Below, piece by piece: positions 16,650 through 25,333 of a DNA stretch of 64,000 bases. The notes under the pieces were generated by a model. The model had not been told where the DNA came from. It did not search any database and was given only the letters and a program-made list of their open reading frames with translations. Positions within the stretch are counted from its first letter, which is position 1. Each line of letters opens with the position of its first letter. Source of the DNA: Asanoa ishikariensis (lineage in GTDB: Bacteria; Actinomycetota; Actinomycetes; Mycobacteriales; Micromonosporaceae); the NCBI RefSeq assembly GCF_900107455.1, contig NZ_FNQB01000001.1, forward strand, positions 2,232,001 through 2,296,000. The letters are read 5' to 3'. The position numbers and the translations under genes were made by a program.

Positions 16650-17434
16650 GCGTGATCGCACTGTCGGCCACCTCCGTCTCGGACCGCCTCCAGGACCTGA
16701 TTCAGACTCCCGGTGTGCCGGCCGTGGCGTTCGTGGTCGCCTTCCTCGCCGGCGCCTGGCACGCCGTCACACCCGGCCACGGCAAGACCCTGGCCGCCGC
16801 CTACCTGGCCGGCTCCAAGGGACGCGTCCGAGACGCCGCCTGGCTCGGTGGCTCCGTCGCGGTCATGCACACCATCTCGGTCCTGGTCATTGGCGTCGCC
16901 TGGACGTTCCTGTCGCTGTCGGACGTCGTTCGGATGGAACAGCTCACCGCCTGGCTCCAGGTCGCCGCGGGCGTGCTCGTGGTGTGCATCGGCATCTGGA
17001 TGCTGCGGCGCCACCTGCGCGGCCACAGCCACTCTCACGAGCATGACCATGACCATGACCACGGGCACAGTCATGGCCACACGCATGACCACCAGCACGA
17101 GCCATCGAAGCGGCCCGGCCTGTTGCTGCTCGGCGTCTCGGGCGGCCTCACGCCTTCACCGGCCGCGTTCCTGGTCCTGGCCAGCGGGCTGTTTCTCGGT
17201 CGTGGCGCGTTCGCCCTGCTGCTGGTCATCATGTTCGGGATTGGCATGGCCGTCGTGCTCTTCGGGGTTGGCGTTCTTGCCGTCGCGGGCAGCAGCATCA
17301 TCAGCCGGAGTGCTCGTTCGATCAAAGCTCTCACGCTCGCCAGCCGGGTCACTCCGATCCTGGCCGCCGGCGCTGTCACCATCTTCGGCGCCGGCCTGGT
17401 CGCCGTCGCGGCGGTCCATCTCACGACCGTTTGA
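16646..17434 (+). CDS. NicO/RcnA-family nickel/cobalt transporter
   Basis: The 262-residue membrane protein has about six hydrophobic segments. The first carries the NicO signature HAVTPGHGKTLAAAYL. The central hydrophilic loop is a His/Asp run (HSHSHEHDHDHDHGHSHGH), typical metal-binding sequence of this family. The second half has GGLTPSPAAFLVLASG, the mirrored motif. RcnA-type members export nickel and cobalt, while related actinobacterial proteins import them; direction cannot be told from sequence. The ATG overlaps the stop of the truncated upstream frame. It converges on the GNAT gene at 17156-17857. Confidence 0.85.
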   Translation: MSVIALSATSVSDRLQDLIQTPGVPAVAFVVAFLAGAWHAVTPGHGKTLAAAYLAGSKGRVRDAAWLGGSVAVMHTISVLVIGVAWTFLSLSDVVRMEQLTAWLQVAAGVLVVCIGIWMLRRHLRGHSHSHEHDHDHDHGHSHGHTHDHQHEPSKRPGLLLLGVSGGLTPSPAAFLVLASGLFLGRGAFALLLVIMFGIGMAVVLFGVGVLAVAGSSIISRSARSIKALTLASRVTPILAAGAVTIFGAGLVAVAAVHLTTV

Positions 17435-17857
17435 CGCGGCGTCGAGGCTGAGGATCAGGCTGTAGTCGCGGAATCCCAGCGCGCGCCAGAACGCGAGGCC
17501 GCGCTCGTTGTGGACCAGGGCGTCGAGCTTGACGGGCTTGTCGCCCCAGCGTTCGAGCAGCGCGGTGAAACCGGCGCGGCCGAGGCCTTTGCGGCGGTGG
17601 TCGCGGCCGACGAAGAACTGGCGCACGTAGATGCCGTCCTCGTCATTGCGCCATACCGCGTACGCGACCGGCAGCCCGTCACGGTCGACGATCGCGACGG
17701 CGTACCGATCGCCGGAGATCCAGCGCCGCATCCGCGCTTCGAGGTCGGCGTTGGTGGCGGTGCTGTGATGGCGTTGGTCCTCGATCAGGTGTCGATTCAG
17801 CACCGCGAGGAGTGGGGCGTCGGCCAGGGCGGCCGGGCGGACGACGAGCGCCGTCAT
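17156..17857 (-). CDS. GNAT N-acetyltransferase with odd C-terminal extension
   Basis: Residues about 1-145 form a Gcn5-related acetyltransferase: YVRQFFVGRDHRRKGLGRAG contains the acetyl-CoA loop (RRKGLGRAG), then LDALVHNERGLAFWRALGF. The frame continues for some 90 residues of Asp/Gly/Glu/Gln-rich sequence without a stop, and this extension lies entirely opposite the 3' third of the NicO gene. The domain would normally end near 17420. The extension is probably accidental read-through after loss of the native stop. The start overlaps the preceding acetyltransferase stop by 4 bases, so the two acetyltransferases form an operon. Confidence 0.7.
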   Translation of the reverse strand: MTALVVRPAALADAPLLAVLNRHLIEDQRHHSTATNADLEARMRRWISGDRYAVAIVDRDGLPVAYAVWRNDEDGIYVRQFFVGRDHRRKGLGRAGFTALLERWGDKPVKLDALVHNERGLAFWRALGFRDYSLILSLDAASNGREMDRRDGDQAGAEDGDSAGGQDRSDPAGERESFDRTSTPADDAAARDGKNANPEEHDGHANPEHDDQQQGERATTEKQPAGQDQERGR

Positions 17858-18396
17858 GGCGTGGTCGGGGGGCGCGGCGGGCTGGCGAAGACGATCGCCC
17901 CGGCGGCCATGCCGAGGGGTCGCCAGCCGCGGCGACGATAGAAGCCGACTGCGCGGGTCGCGGACGCGGAGGTCAGCAGCCAGGCTGATCGGCCGGCGAC
18001 GACCGCGTCGAGCAGGGTCCGGCCGTTACCGACGCCTTCGGCATCCGGGCGCACGGCGAGCTCGAGGACTTCGAAGCACCCGCACAGGTCGTTCACTCCA
18101 GCGCCGAGCGCGGCACTGGCCTTGGGGTACGACCGTCCGGTCGGAAATGGTGCGGCGGTTGGGTAGCCGTAGGCGAAGCCGGTCAACGCGCCGGACCGGT
18201 CCCGCGTCACGGCGGCGGTGAAGTCCGGGCGGCTTGACTCGTCAGGCAAGCGAGCGGTGAAGGCGGCGATCGCGGCGCTGTCCTCGTTCCACGGCGGGCG
18301 GGAGAACACCGCGGCGTAAACCCGGGTGAGGTCCTCGGCCAGGGTGACGAAGGCGGTGGCCGGCACCGCCTCGATGGCCGTCGACCGGTTGCTCAT
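17854..18396 (-). CDS. GNAT N-acetyltransferase
   Basis: A 180-residue acetyltransferase: FEVLELAVRPDAEGVGNGRT contains the V-x-G-x-G-x-G/A type CoA loop (EGVGNGRTLLDAV), followed by ATRAVGFYRRRGWRPLG. It starts at the ATG at 18396 (MSNRSTAIEA); the longer open frame upstream has no family similarity. No good ribosome site is visible, so a neighbouring start is possible. The stop overlaps the next acetyltransferase (ATGA). The substrate is unknown; the pair is divergent from the nickel importer operon. Confidence 0.75.
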   Translation of the reverse strand: MSNRSTAIEAVPATAFVTLAEDLTRVYAAVFSRPPWNEDSAAIAAFTARLPDESSRPDFTAAVTRDRSGALTGFAYGYPTAAPFPTGRSYPKASAALGAGVNDLCGCFEVLELAVRPDAEGVGNGRTLLDAVVAGRSAWLLTSASATRAVGFYRRRGWRPLGMAAGAIVFASPPRPPTTP

Positions 18397-18594
18397 GGGC
18401 TGCCAAGCGTGGAAGTGGCGGCGCCCACAAGGTTGAGGACCATCGCGGTGGGCGCCGCCCGACCCTGCGGCGGAGTCCGGCGGCAGGGCAGTCGGTGTGG
18501 AACGACCCAACCTTGCAGGTCCCCTGAGGAGGCGATCGGTGTGAGCGGCACGCCGGGCCGATCGGGTCGTTCCACGACGTTCACTATCCCGTTA

Positions 18595-18611
18595 TTGCCA
18601 AGACTTTGCAA
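18595..18611 (+). promoter_or_regulatory. Nur-box-like site before the ABC importer operon
   Basis: TTGCCA-AGACT-TTGCAA matches the Nur consensus tTGCaa-N5-ttGCAA at 11 of 12 positions with exact 5-base spacing. It lies 53-69 bases before the GTG start of the substrate-binding protein. In Streptomyces coelicolor, Nur controls the nikABCDE nickel importer, so this site supports nickel as the substrate of the operon. Confidence 0.6.
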
Positions 18612-18663
18612 CAACCAGGATGATGCAGGAGCACCGCACGCCCCTCGAACCCCGGAGTGCCCT

Positions 18664-20247
18664 GTGATCCGCCGTGTCCCCGCCGTCCTCGTCGCCTGCG
18701 CCCTCGCGCTCGCCGCATGCTCGACGAGCCCGACCACCAGCGGCGCCGCCGCCTCCAGCGCCGGGACGTTCGTCGTCGCCACCGCCGGCGAGCCGGACAC
18801 CCTGAACCCTGTGCTCAACTACGGCGTCGACGGCGCCTCGCTGATCTTCGACGGGCTCGTCGCCCGCGACGCCGGCAATGCCCTCGTGCCGGGCCTGGCC
18901 GCCGCGCTGCCGACCGTCTCGCCCGACGGCAAGACCGTGACCGCGACGCTGCGCGACGGGGTCACCTTCCACGACGGCACCCCGCTGACCTCCGCCGACG
19001 TCGTGTTCACGTACCAGGCGATCCTCGATCCCAAGGTCGACTCGGTGATCCGGTCAGACCTGGACATGCTCGCGTCGGTCACCGCTCCCGACCCGAAGAC
19101 CGTGGTGTTCACGCTCAGGTACGCGTACGCGCCGTTCCTGCAGCGTCTCGCGCTCGGCATCGTGCCGGCGGCCGCGCTGCGGGGCAAGGACGTCAACCAG
19201 GCCGACTTCAACCGCAAGCCGATCGGCACCGGCCCCTACCGGGTCGAGTCGTGGACGCCGGGCGACCGGCTCGTGCTCACGGCCAACAACACGTACTTCG
19301 GCGGCAAGCCCGCCAATGCGAAGGTGGTCGTCGCGTTCGTCGCCGACGACAACGTCCGCGCACAGCGGATGCGGGCCGGCGAGTTCGACGCCGCCGAACT
19401 CGCACCGAAGCTGGCGGCCGGGTTCGACTCCGTCGGCGGCTACCAGGTGCACAAGGTCGACACCGCCGACTACCGCGGCGTGATGCTGCCGATGGGTAAC
19501 CCCGTCACCGGCGATCTCGCGATCCGGAAGGCGCTCAACTCCGCCGTCGACCGCACCGCGATGATCGGCGGGGTCCTCGGTGGTGCGGGCGAGCCGGCGT
19601 ACGGGCCGGTGCCACCGACCTCCGAGTTCGCCGAGCCCACCGCCGCGGGCCGGCCGGGCTCCGATGCCGCCGCTGCGACCGCCGCGCTCGACGCCGGCGG
19701 CTGGGCCGCCGGTGGCGACGGGATCCGGGCCAAGGGTGCTCAACGGGCGTCGTTCACCCTGATGTACCCGGCCACCGACAGCCTGCGCAAGGAGCTCGCT
19801 CTGGCGGTCACCGCCGACGCGAAGAAGGTCGGCATCGAGATCAAGCCCGAAGGCCTGACCTGGGACGCGATCGACACTCGGATCAGCAAGGACGCGCTGC
19901 TGATGGGCTTCGGCACGCCGTACGACCCGGACTTCACCTCGTACAAGCTGTTCAGCTCGCAGTTCGCGGGGCAGGGCTACTTCAACCCGGGCCACTACAA
20001 GTCGCCTGTCGTGGACGAGGCGCTCCAGGACGGCCGCGATCTCGCCGACCCGGCCGCGCGCAAGGCCGCCTACAGCACCTTCCAGAAGCAGCTCGCCACC
20101 GACCTGCCCTGGCTGTTCCTGGCCTACCTCGAGCACACGTACGTCGTGAAGGATGCTGTCGCGGGTGTGCAGCCGCGGGTCGAGGCCCACGAGCACGACG
20201 TCGCCAACAGCATCTGGTGGAACATCCACACCTGGACGCGTAAGTGA
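18664..20247 (+). CDS. ABC importer substrate-binding lipoprotein, family 5 (NikA/DppA-like)
   Basis: A 527-residue lipoprotein: a short signal peptide with lipobox LALAAC (Cys19), then a family 5 solute-binding domain with GEPDTLNPVLNYG, LRDGVTFHDGTPLTSADVVF, PIGTGPYRVESWTPGDRL and a C-terminal PWLFLAYLEHTYVV. This family binds oligopeptides, dipeptides or nickel chelates. It is first in a five-gene operon (binding protein, two permeases, two ATPases) in the NikABCDE order with 4-8-base overlaps, and a Nur-box-like site precedes it. Nickel is therefore the favoured substrate; a peptide is the alternative. Confidence 0.85.
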   Translation: MIRRVPAVLVACALALAACSTSPTTSGAAASSAGTFVVATAGEPDTLNPVLNYGVDGASLIFDGLVARDAGNALVPGLAAALPTVSPDGKTVTATLRDGVTFHDGTPLTSADVVFTYQAILDPKVDSVIRSDLDMLASVTAPDPKTVVFTLRYAYAPFLQRLALGIVPAAALRGKDVNQADFNRKPIGTGPYRVESWTPGDRLVLTANNTYFGGKPANAKVVVAFVADDNVRAQRMRAGEFDAAELAPKLAAGFDSVGGYQVHKVDTADYRGVMLPMGNPVTGDLAIRKALNSAVDRTAMIGGVLGGAGEPAYGPVPPTSEFAEPTAAGRPGSDAAAATAALDAGGWAAGGDGIRAKGAQRASFTLMYPATDSLRKELALAVTADAKKVGIEIKPEGLTWDAIDTRISKDALLMGFGTPYDPDFTSYKLFSSQFAGQGYFNPGHYKSPVVDEALQDGRDLADPAARKAAYSTFQKQLATDLPWLFLAYLEHTYVVKDAVAGVQPRVEAHEHDVANSIWWNIHTWTRK

Positions 20248-21230
20248 GTCGTCGCTTCGTCGGCGCTGGACGAGTCGTCCGGCGCCGGCTGCTCGTCGCC
20301 GTGCCCATCCTGGTGCTCACCAGCATCGGCATGTTCGCCCTCGGCGCGGCGTCCCCGATCGACCCGGCCAAGCAGTACGCGGGCTCGGCCGCGTTCACCG
20401 CCAACCCCGACGTCCTCGCGCAGATCCGCGCCAACTGGGGCGTCGACGACCCACTGCCGGTGCAGTATTTCCGGTGGATCGGCAACCTGCTGCGCGGCGA
20501 CCTGGGCTGGTCGACCAGCCGCCACGAGCCGGTGGCGTCGGTGATCGCCGCCCGGGCCGGGTGGACTCTGCTGCTGGTCTCGCTCGCCCTGGCCATCGTC
20601 CTGTTGGCCAGCCTGCTGCTCGGTGCGCTGGCCGCGTACCGGCGCAATGGCATCTTCGACCGTGCGCTGCGCGCCGCCGCGTACGCCATCGAGTCCATGC
20701 CCGTGTTCTGGATCGGCCTGGCCTCGATCGCCGTGTTCGCCCTCGCGCTGGGCTGGCTACCCGCCGGCGGCCTGACCGACATAACCGCCAGCGGCACCGG
20801 CTTCGGGGACGTGGCTCACCACCTCGTGCTGCCGGTGCTGGTGCTGGCCGTCTCGCAGGCACCCTGGTTCGTGCTGTTCGTCCGCGACGGCGTCGCCGAC
20901 AGCCTCCGCGACGACCACGTCCTGGCCGCCCGCGCCCGCGGCCTACCCGGCCGGACTGTCCTGTTCGGACATGCGCTGCGCACCGCGCTGCTGCCGTTCA
21001 TCACCCTGATCGGCACGCACCTGCCGGAGCTCGTCGGCGGGGCGATCCTGGTCGAGACAGTGTTCTCACTGCCCGGACTCGGCGGCGTCACCGTCCAGGC
21101 CGCGCTTGGCAGCGACTTCCCGCTCCTGGCCGCGATCACCCTGCTCACCACGGCCGCTGTGCTGACCGCCAACCTCGCGACGGATCTCGCTTATGCCGCC
21201 GCCGACCCCAGGATCCGCCTCGATGCTTGA
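20244..21230 (+). CDS. ABC importer permease, NikB/DppB type
   Basis: The 328-residue inner-membrane protein has an N-terminal membrane segment, an extracellular loop with the DPPB-type LRGDLGWS, and the binding-protein-dependent permease domain. The cytoplasmic EAA loop LAARARGLPGRTVLFGHALR contacts the ATPase, and LVGGAILVETVFSLPGLG is the family end motif. The GTG start overlaps the stop of the binding-protein gene (GTGA), indicating translational coupling. It pairs with the next permease to form the channel. Confidence 0.88.
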   Translation: MSRRFVGAGRVVRRRLLVAVPILVLTSIGMFALGAASPIDPAKQYAGSAAFTANPDVLAQIRANWGVDDPLPVQYFRWIGNLLRGDLGWSTSRHEPVASVIAARAGWTLLLVSLALAIVLLASLLLGALAAYRRNGIFDRALRAAAYAIESMPVFWIGLASIAVFALALGWLPAGGLTDITASGTGFGDVAHHLVLPVLVLAVSQAPWFVLFVRDGVADSLRDDHVLAARARGLPGRTVLFGHALRTALLPFITLIGTHLPELVGGAILVETVFSLPGLGGVTVQAALGSDFPLLAAITLLTTAAVLTANLATDLAYAAADPRIRLDA

Positions 21231-22086
21231 CGCCCTCCCCGGCCGCCGTATCTTGCGCCTGCGGCCCGGCCATGCGGGCACTCTCGTGGCCGCCACGGTC
21301 CTTACGGCCGCGATCGTCGCCTGCGTTCTCGCCCCGGTGCTGTGGCCCCTCGACCAGAGCGCCATCTCCCTGGACCAGACCCGCCTGCCACCATCGTGGG
21401 CACATCCGGCCGGCACCGACGACCTCGGCCGCGACGTCGCCCTGCGGGCTCTCTACGGCCTGCGCGTCTCTCTGCTGGTTGGCGCCGTCGCGGCGCTGGT
21501 CGCCACCGTGATCGGTGGAATCGTCGGCGGCATCGCCGGCACCCTGGGAGGCCGCGTCGACCGGCTCCTCATGCGGGTCGTCGACACCGTCGCCGCCCTG
21601 CCGCACCTGCTGCTGGGCATCTTCATCGTCGCGATGCTGCGGCCCAGCCTGGGTGCGGTCATCGCCTCGATCGGGGTGACGCATTGGCTGTCGACGGCGC
21701 GGATCGTCCGCTCGGAACTGCTGAGCCTGCGCAACCGGCCGTTCATCGACGCGGCCATCAGCGGCGGGGCCGGTCGCCGGCGCATCCTGACCCGCCACCT
21801 GTTGCCGCACGTACTGCCCCGGCTGGCCCTGGCGACCACCCTGATGATCCCGCACGCCGTCTGGCACGAGACCGCGTTGTCGTTCCTCGGGCTCGGCCTG
21901 CCACCGCACCTGGCCTCACTCGGCAACATGATCAACGACGGTCAGGGCTCGCTGCTCACCGGCGCCTGGTGGGCCAGCATCGCCCCCGGTGCCGTCATCG
22001 TCGTGGTCACCCTCGCCATCGCCGCCCTGGCCGCGCGGTGGCGCGAACACCTCGATCCACGGGTACGAGCGGAGCTGGAACTGTGA
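21223..22086 (+). CDS. ABC importer permease, NikC/DppC type
   Basis: The 287-residue permease has HPAGTDDLGRDVALRALYGL near the N terminus (the DPPC hallmark HxxGTDxxGRD), five to six membrane segments, the coupling loop DAAISGGAGRRRILTRHLLP, and ETALSFLGLGLPPHLASLG. ATG 21223 overlaps the stop of the first permease by 8 bases; an in-frame ATG at 21193 is also possible. It forms the translocation pore with NikB-like. Confidence 0.88.
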   Translation: MLDALPGRRILRLRPGHAGTLVAATVLTAAIVACVLAPVLWPLDQSAISLDQTRLPPSWAHPAGTDDLGRDVALRALYGLRVSLLVGAVAALVATVIGGIVGGIAGTLGGRVDRLLMRVVDTVAALPHLLLGIFIVAMLRPSLGAVIASIGVTHWLSTARIVRSELLSLRNRPFIDAAISGGAGRRRILTRHLLPHVLPRLALATTLMIPHAVWHETALSFLGLGLPPHLASLGNMINDGQGSLLTGAWWASIAPGAVIVVVTLAIAALAARWREHLDPRVRAELEL

Positions 22087-23003
22087 CCACGCCACGCCTT
22101 TCGGTCGACGGGCTCACCGTCAGGTTCCGGCTGCGGACGGCGGTCGTACACGCCGTCACCGATCTGTCTCTGACCGTCCAACCTGGAGAGCTGCTCGCCG
22201 TCGTCGGTGAGTCCGGGTGCGGCAAGTCGGTGCTCGCGCACACGCTGCTGGGTCTGCTGCCCCGCAACGCCACCGTGTCCGGCCGTGCCGTTCTCGACGA
22301 GGACACGTCGTTGTTGACCGGACGGCTGACGGGGGTGCGTGGCCGGCGGGTCGGGCTCGTGCCGCAGAGCCCGGCCACCGCCCTCAACCCGGTGCGCACC
22401 GGGCGGCGGCTGCTCGAGGAGACGCTGCGGGCGCACGGCCGGCCACGCACCGACGCCGATCGGGTCGCCGCCGACGTCGGGTTCGACCCGATCGACCTCG
22501 ACCGTTATCCGCACGAGCTTTCCGGCGGCATGGCGCAACGGCTGTGCACGGCGCTCGCGCTGGCACCCGAGCCGCCGCTGCTGATCGCCGACGAACCCAC
22601 TACCGGCCTGGACCGGCCACTCGTCGACCACACCCTCGACCTGCTGCGCCGACGCTGCGACGCCGGCAACACGGTCATCCTGATCACCCACGACCTCACC
22701 GCAGCGCAGCGGGTCGCCGACCGCGTGGCCGTCATGTACGCCAGCCGAATCGTCGAGGACCAACCCACCAACGCCTTGTTCGCCACGCCCGCGCACCCGT
22801 ACACCGCAGGTCTGCTCGACGCGCTGCCCGACCGCGGCTTCCGCGCTGTCCCCGGGCATCCGCCCATGCTCACCGCGCTCCCGGCAGGCTGCGCGTTCGC
22901 ACCACGCTGCACCCGCGCGAACGACGCCTGCGCGACCATGCCGAACCTATCCGGCCCGGCCCGGTGTCACCATCCGCTCATCGAACAGGAGGTCGCGGCG
23001 TGA
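22083..23003 (+). CDS. ABC importer ATPase, NikD/DppD type
   Basis: A 306-residue cytoplasmic ATPase: Walker A GESGCGKS, Q-loop VPQSPATALNP, signature LSGGMAQRL, Walker [13 protein letters not shown], and switch His in ITHDL. The C-terminal oligopeptide/nickel importer extension is present with HPYTAGLL and the Cys set CAFAPRCTRANDAC, where iron-sulfur cysteines are known in related importers. The GTG start overlaps the previous stop (GTGA). Paired with the next ATPase. Confidence 0.9.
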   Translation: MTTPRLSVDGLTVRFRLRTAVVHAVTDLSLTVQPGELLAVVGESGCGKSVLAHTLLGLLPRNATVSGRAVLDEDTSLLTGRLTGVRGRRVGLVPQSPATALNPVRTGRRLLEETLRAHGRPRTDADRVAADVGFDPIDLDRYPHELSGGMAQRLCTALALAPEPPLLIADEPTTGLDRPLVDHTLDLLRRRCDAGNTVILITHDLTAAQRVADRVAVMYASRIVEDQPTNALFATPAHPYTAGLLDALPDRGFRAVPGHPPMLTALPAGCAFAPRCTRANDACATMPNLSGPARCHHPLIEQEVAA

Positions 23004-23689
23004 GCGAGCTCGCGGCACACGGCGTCAGCGTCGCCTACGGCCGGCAGCGGGTGCTCGACCAACTGTCCCTCCACATCGGAGCGGGCGAGACGGTCGGGCT
23101 ACGCGGTGCCTCCGGAGGCGGTAAGTCCACGCTTGTGCGGGTGCTCGCCCTGGTACAGGCGGCCGACGCCGGCCACGTCAGTCTCGACGGTGTGCGGATC
23201 ACGGGCGCACGCCATCACGTTCCGGCCGCCGCCCGGACCCGGATCGGCGTGCTGTTCCAGAGCCCACGCGGGGCCACCGACCCACGGCTGCGGCTCGACG
23301 ACATCGTCGCCGAACCGCTCCGCGCCACCGGTTACCCGGATGCCGCAGTCCGGGAGCGGGTCAGTGAGCTGGCCGACCTGGTCGGGTTGACCCCCGACCT
23401 GCTCATCCGTCGCCCGCACGCGATCAGCGACGGCCAGCTCCAACGCGCCTGTCTGGCCCGTGCCCTCGCCCATCGCCCGGGCTACCTGCTCTGCGACGAG
23501 GCGACCGCGATGCTCGACGCCTCCACCCAGGCCCACGTCGCCCGGGTCCTCACCGATTACCAACTCGAAAGCGGTGCAGGCATCCTCGTCGTCAGCCACG
23601 ACCAACCTCTGCTCACCCGATGGGCCGACCGCGTCATCGACCTCCAACCACAGACCCACGAACACCGCCACGCCGCGACTTCCGTCTGA
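23000..23689 (+). CDS. ABC importer ATPase, NikE/DppF type
   Basis: A 229-residue ATPase with Walker A GASGGGKST, Q-loop LFQSPRGATDP, Walker B YLLCDEATAMLD and switch His VVSHDQ. The signature is ISDGQLQRA instead of LSGGQ, a modest departure that keeps the second Gly and Gln. It lacks the C-terminal Cys extension and is shorter than DppF, which fits NikE-type subunits. Last gene of the operon; the GTG start overlaps the previous stop (GTGA). Confidence 0.85.
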   Translation: MSELAAHGVSVAYGRQRVLDQLSLHIGAGETVGLRGASGGGKSTLVRVLALVQAADAGHVSLDGVRITGARHHVPAAARTRIGVLFQSPRGATDPRLRLDDIVAEPLRATGYPDAAVRERVSELADLVGLTPDLLIRRPHAISDGQLQRACLARALAHRPGYLLCDEATAMLDASTQAHVARVLTDYQLESGAGILVVSHDQPLLTRWADRVIDLQPQTHEHRHAATSV

Positions 23690-23775
23690 AATGCACGGAG
23701 GAGGCTGCTGTCGGCCGCTTCCGGTACGGGAGCGGTTCGTCGGTGTCCTGCGGCGGCCCACCACTATCAGCTCGC

Positions 23776-24825
23776 TCAGGCCGCGGCGCGGTCGGTGAGG
23801 GGGCGGCGACGCAGTGCGGTGTCGGTCAGTGAACGCGGGGGCAAGGGAGCGTTGGGGTTGTACAGGTTAGTCCCGGGCGGCACGATCTCGTCGATCCGGT
23901 CGAGGGCCGCATCGTCCAGGGCTAGCGCGGCGCCCTTGAGGAGATCCTCTAGCTGCGGCATGGTCCGCGGGCCGATGATCGCCGAGGTGACGGCCGGGTG
24001 GGCCACGGTGAACGCGATGGCGAGCTGCGGAAGGGTGCAGCCGATGTTTTCCGCGAGTTCGACGAGCTGCTCGACGACGTCGAGCTTGGCGGCGTTTTCC
24101 GCGATCGTGGGATCGAATCGTTCCGGCCGGATTGCGGGACGGCCGGTTGCCAGGTCGATGGGCTGGTTCTTGCGGTACTTGCCGGTGAGGAACCCGAAGG
24201 CCAGTGGGCTCCAGACCAGCACACCCATCCTGTAGCGCTGGCAGACGGGCAGGACCGAGGCTTCGATCCCGCGGGCCAGGATCGAATACGGCGGCTGCTC
24301 GGTGCGGAAGCGTCCGAGGCCACGACGCTCGGAGACGTGATGCGCCTCGACGATCTCCTCAGCCGGGAACGTCGAGCAGCCGAAAGCGCGGATTTTCCCC
24401 TGGCGCACGAGGTCGCTGAGCACCGAGAGCGTCTCCTCGATGTCGGTCGCGTAGTCGGGGCGGTGGACCTGGTAGAGGTCGATCCAGTCGGTGTTCAAGC
24501 GCCTGAGGCTGTCCTCAACCGCCTTGAGGATCCAACGCCGCGAGTTGCCACTGCGGTTGCGGCCCTCGCCCATCTGGAAGTGCACCTTGGTGGCCAATAC
24601 AACGTCATCACGGCGCCCCCGCAGCGCCCTGCCCACGATCTCCTCGGACTCTCCCTGCCCGTACATGTCGGCGGTATCGACGAAGTTGATCCCCTGATCC
24701 AGGGCGGCATGGATGATACGGACACAATCGTCGTGGTCGGAGTTGCAGCCATCCTGGAACATCATGGTCCCGAGGCAGTAGGCACTGACTTGAATACCAG
24801 TTCCACCGAGGGTGCGGTAGCGCAT
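23776..24825 (-). CDS. Aldo/keto reductase
   Basis: A 349-residue NADPH-dependent (beta/alpha)8-barrel reductase. The catalytic tetrad is recognisable: Asp and Tyr in NFVDTADMYGQGESE, Lys in VVLATKVH, His in LYQVHRPD. NADP-binding sequences at the C-terminal end include SAIIGPRTMPQLED. It resembles the YghZ/Tas/voltage-channel-beta-like branch acting on aldehydes and ketones; the substrate is unknown. A MerR-type promoter lies upstream and a broken divergent MerR gene follows, so the enzyme was probably induced by that regulator. Confidence 0.9.
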   Translation of the reverse strand: MRYRTLGGTGIQVSAYCLGTMMFQDGCNSDHDDCVRIIHAALDQGINFVDTADMYGQGESEEIVGRALRGRRDDVVLATKVHFQMGEGRNRSGNSRRWILKAVEDSLRRLNTDWIDLYQVHRPDYATDIEETLSVLSDLVRQGKIRAFGCSTFPAEEIVEAHHVSERRGLGRFRTEQPPYSILARGIEASVLPVCQRYRMGVLVWSPLAFGFLTGKYRKNQPIDLATGRPAIRPERFDPTIAENAAKLDVVEQLVELAENIGCTLPQLAIAFTVAHPAVTSAIIGPRTMPQLEDLLKGAALALDDAALDRIDEIVPPGTNLYNPNAPLPPRSLTDTALRRRPLTDRAAA

Positions 24826-24888
24826 GGTGATGCGTCCCTTACTTATTCAGCCGTGATTACAGAGCGACAGACGCGTCGATTGCACGGG

Positions 24889-24919
24889 ACCGTAGGATCT
24901 AGAGTCGGCTCTAGGTCAA
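24889..24919 (-). promoter_or_regulatory. MerR-type promoter/operator for the aldo/keto reductase
   Basis: On the minus strand TTGACC (-35) and TACGGT (-10) are separated by 19 bases, the overlong spacing that MerR activators correct. The spacer holds the perfect palindrome CTAGAGCCGACTCTAG arms (CTAGAG/CTCTAG, 24899-24914). This form, CTTGACCTAGAG...CTCTAG, is typical before oxidoreductases controlled by MerR proteins. Confidence 0.7.
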
Positions 24920-24935
24920 GCCGCTGGCCTGAACG

Positions 24936-25271
24936 CTGAGCATCGGGCAGGTCGCAGAACGCACCGGCTTGAGCGTCCACGCGCTGCGCTTCTACGAGCA
25001 CGAGGGCCTCTTCGTCAACCCTGTGCGACGCGTACCTGGCGGGCGCCGCCTCTACACCCAGGATGACGTGGACTGGCTCACCGTCTGCATCATCTTGCGC
25101 GCCTCCGGCATGCCCCTGCCGCGCTACGCCGATGCGCCGACCTCGTCCGAAAAGGAGCCGCCGGGTCGCTCTACCGGGTCGACTGGGACGCCGACAGTCG
25201 GTGATCGTTCGCGGGGCTACCCTGATGACAGCGCAACGCGCTGTTCGATCACGACCTTGCCCAACTTCTGA
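24936..25271 (+). pseudogene. MerR-family regulator, truncated
   Basis: The frame reads SIGQVAERTGLSVHALRFYE then HEGLFVNPVRRVPGGRRLYT, the MerR winged helix, through to IILRASGMPLPR. After that it loses similarity and ends about 100 residues in, without the effector-binding half. The expected first codon is CTG at 24936 rather than ATG, and the only usable start is the TTG at 24969, inside the recognition helix. It is divergent from the reductase and faces its MerR-type promoter, so it is very likely the broken cognate activator. Confidence 0.65.
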
Positions 25272-25333
25272 TCATGGGTTTGGGATGTTCTGCGGGTTCC
25301 CGGCGGCGCACCAGGCTCGAACCGCGATGCAGG

